From Ereboglobus sp. PH5-10 (lineage in GTDB: Bacteria > Verrucomicrobiota > Verrucomicrobiia > Opitutales > Opitutaceae), in assembly GCF_029504735.1 (NCBI RefSeq), contig NZ_JAQFIP010000006.1:62001-126000 (forward strand): a stretch of DNA of 64,000 nucleotides, written 5' to 3'. Positions 63,671-64,000 of the stretch are shown here, piece after piece (position 1 is the stretch's first letter; each line of letters starts with the position of its first letter). The position numbers and the translations under genes were made by a program. Under the pieces are notes generated by a model. The model ran no database searches. It was not told where the DNA came from and worked only from the letters and a program-made list of their open reading frames with translations.

Positions 63671-63736
63671 TTGGCAGACGTCGCTGGCGCTCGGTAACGG
63701 CGTTTCGAGCGATAGCGGCAATCTTCCAACCGGCCT
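63671..63736. repeat. palindromic element, family IV, copy 2
   Basis: The same sequence as the interior of the 48897 element: GGTTGGCAG outer arms and a GCTCGGTAACGGCGTTTCGAGC core, which is the reverse complement of copy 1. A GGTAGGGCG half-arm like family I stands just before it at 63618-63626, so this gap is built from repeat pieces. Confidence 0.65.
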
Positions 63737-63780
63737 ACCTTTGATGGCGCCTAAGGAGTAAACCTTAGGCGTAAATGGGA

Positions 63781-64000
63781 TTACTTCGCCGGTTTTACGG
63801 GCCAGGGCGGGGGAGGGGGGAGCTTGGGGTTGTTGGTTTTTAGCTCGGCGAGGATTTCCTCGATGGCGCGGTCGAGTTGCTGGTCCTCGCCTTTCATTTC
63901 GCGCGCGGGGTCGTTGTCCACCACGATGTCGGGATCGACTCCGTAGCCTTCAATGGGCCACTCCTTGCCGTCCTTTGAGTAGGATGCGTATTGCGGGATG
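63781..64000 (-). CDS. S41-type (tail-specific/tricorn-like) peptidase, C-terminus only
   Basis: The right edge cuts this minus-strand gene; its last 72 residues are visible, ending at the TAA at 63781-63783. The segment WPIEGYGVDPDIVVDNDP and the following acidic helix GEDQQLDRAIEEIL is the typical C-terminal end of the S41 family, where the DxxVDNDP stretch closes the protease domain. The tail is proline-rich (KLPPPPPWPVKPAK). The catalytic residues lie outside the window. Confidence 0.75.
   Translation of the reverse strand, partial: IPQYASYSKDGKEWPIEGYGVDPDIVVDNDPAREMKGEDQQLDRAIEEILAELKTNNPKLPPPPPWPVKPAK

Overview
The window is a high-GC, densely coding stretch of a Gram-negative chromosome. 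It most likely comes from a member of the Verrucomicrobiota, family Opitutaceae or a close relative. Reasons: a DUF4340 protein at the left edge; a Tat-exported Gfo/Idh/MocA oxidoreductase beside a secreted HEAT-type protein; a full outer-membrane toolkit (HldD, WaaA, LolC/E, LolD, TolB, an AsmA-like protein, a TonB-dependent receptor); a single-chain PurL; almost no Shine-Dalgarno sequences; and many palindromic repeats between genes. The taxon is an inference from gene content, not from a marker-gene comparison.

Layout. 1-8 kb: DUF4340 protein (cut by the edge), small membrane protein, secreted phosphoesterase, HEAT protein plus Gfo/Idh pair, DUF5069 protein, DUF362 lipoprotein. 8-15.7 kb: TonB receptor, a low-GC patch with two unknown small genes, an ArsR repressor divergent from a four-domain sulfur-transfer fusion, and a DUF4143 ATPase. 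16-24.7 kb: purL, a cstA-type transporter, hldD, two small membrane proteins. 24.9-31 kb: GH51 arabinofuranosidase, type IIA topoisomerase B subunit, radC, TPR lipoprotein. 31-37.3 kb: a low-GC restriction-modification pair (NotI-like nuclease plus D12-class adenine methylase), then mnmE and mnmG and a small lipoprotein. 37.8-43.8 kb: KefB-type antiporter, purE, organophosphate antiporter plus epimerase, membrane protein. 44-50.5 kb: dnaN, pssA, RelE-like protein, metal-binding-tail protein, rpe, TPR protein, waaA. 50.6-64 kb: mrp, tolB, prmC, AsmA-like protein, PocR/AraC regulator, RRM protein, lysS, lolC/E, lolD, a second Gfo/Idh enzyme, and the C-terminus of an S41 peptidase.

How it fits together. 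Most genes are housekeeping: purine synthesis (purL, purE), tRNA modification and charging (mnmE, mnmG, lysS), replication and repair (dnaN, topoisomerase, radC), and envelope building (hldD, waaA, pssA, lol, tolB). Two observations point to the origin-proximal part of the chromosome. mnmG carries two ParB-type palindromes (parS-like) inside its coding sequence, and the AT-rich gap upstream of dnaN holds a cluster of DnaA-box-like 9-mers.

The most unusual layer is the repeat content. There are at least four families of palindromic elements, one of which has entered mnmG twice in the same reading frame. Degenerate 7-bp tandem arrays occur in purL (three times), mnmE and mnmG as well as between genes. 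Two small inverted-repeat elements of about 200 bp carry apparent target duplications. No rRNA, tRNA, CRISPR array, prophage or transposase gene was seen.
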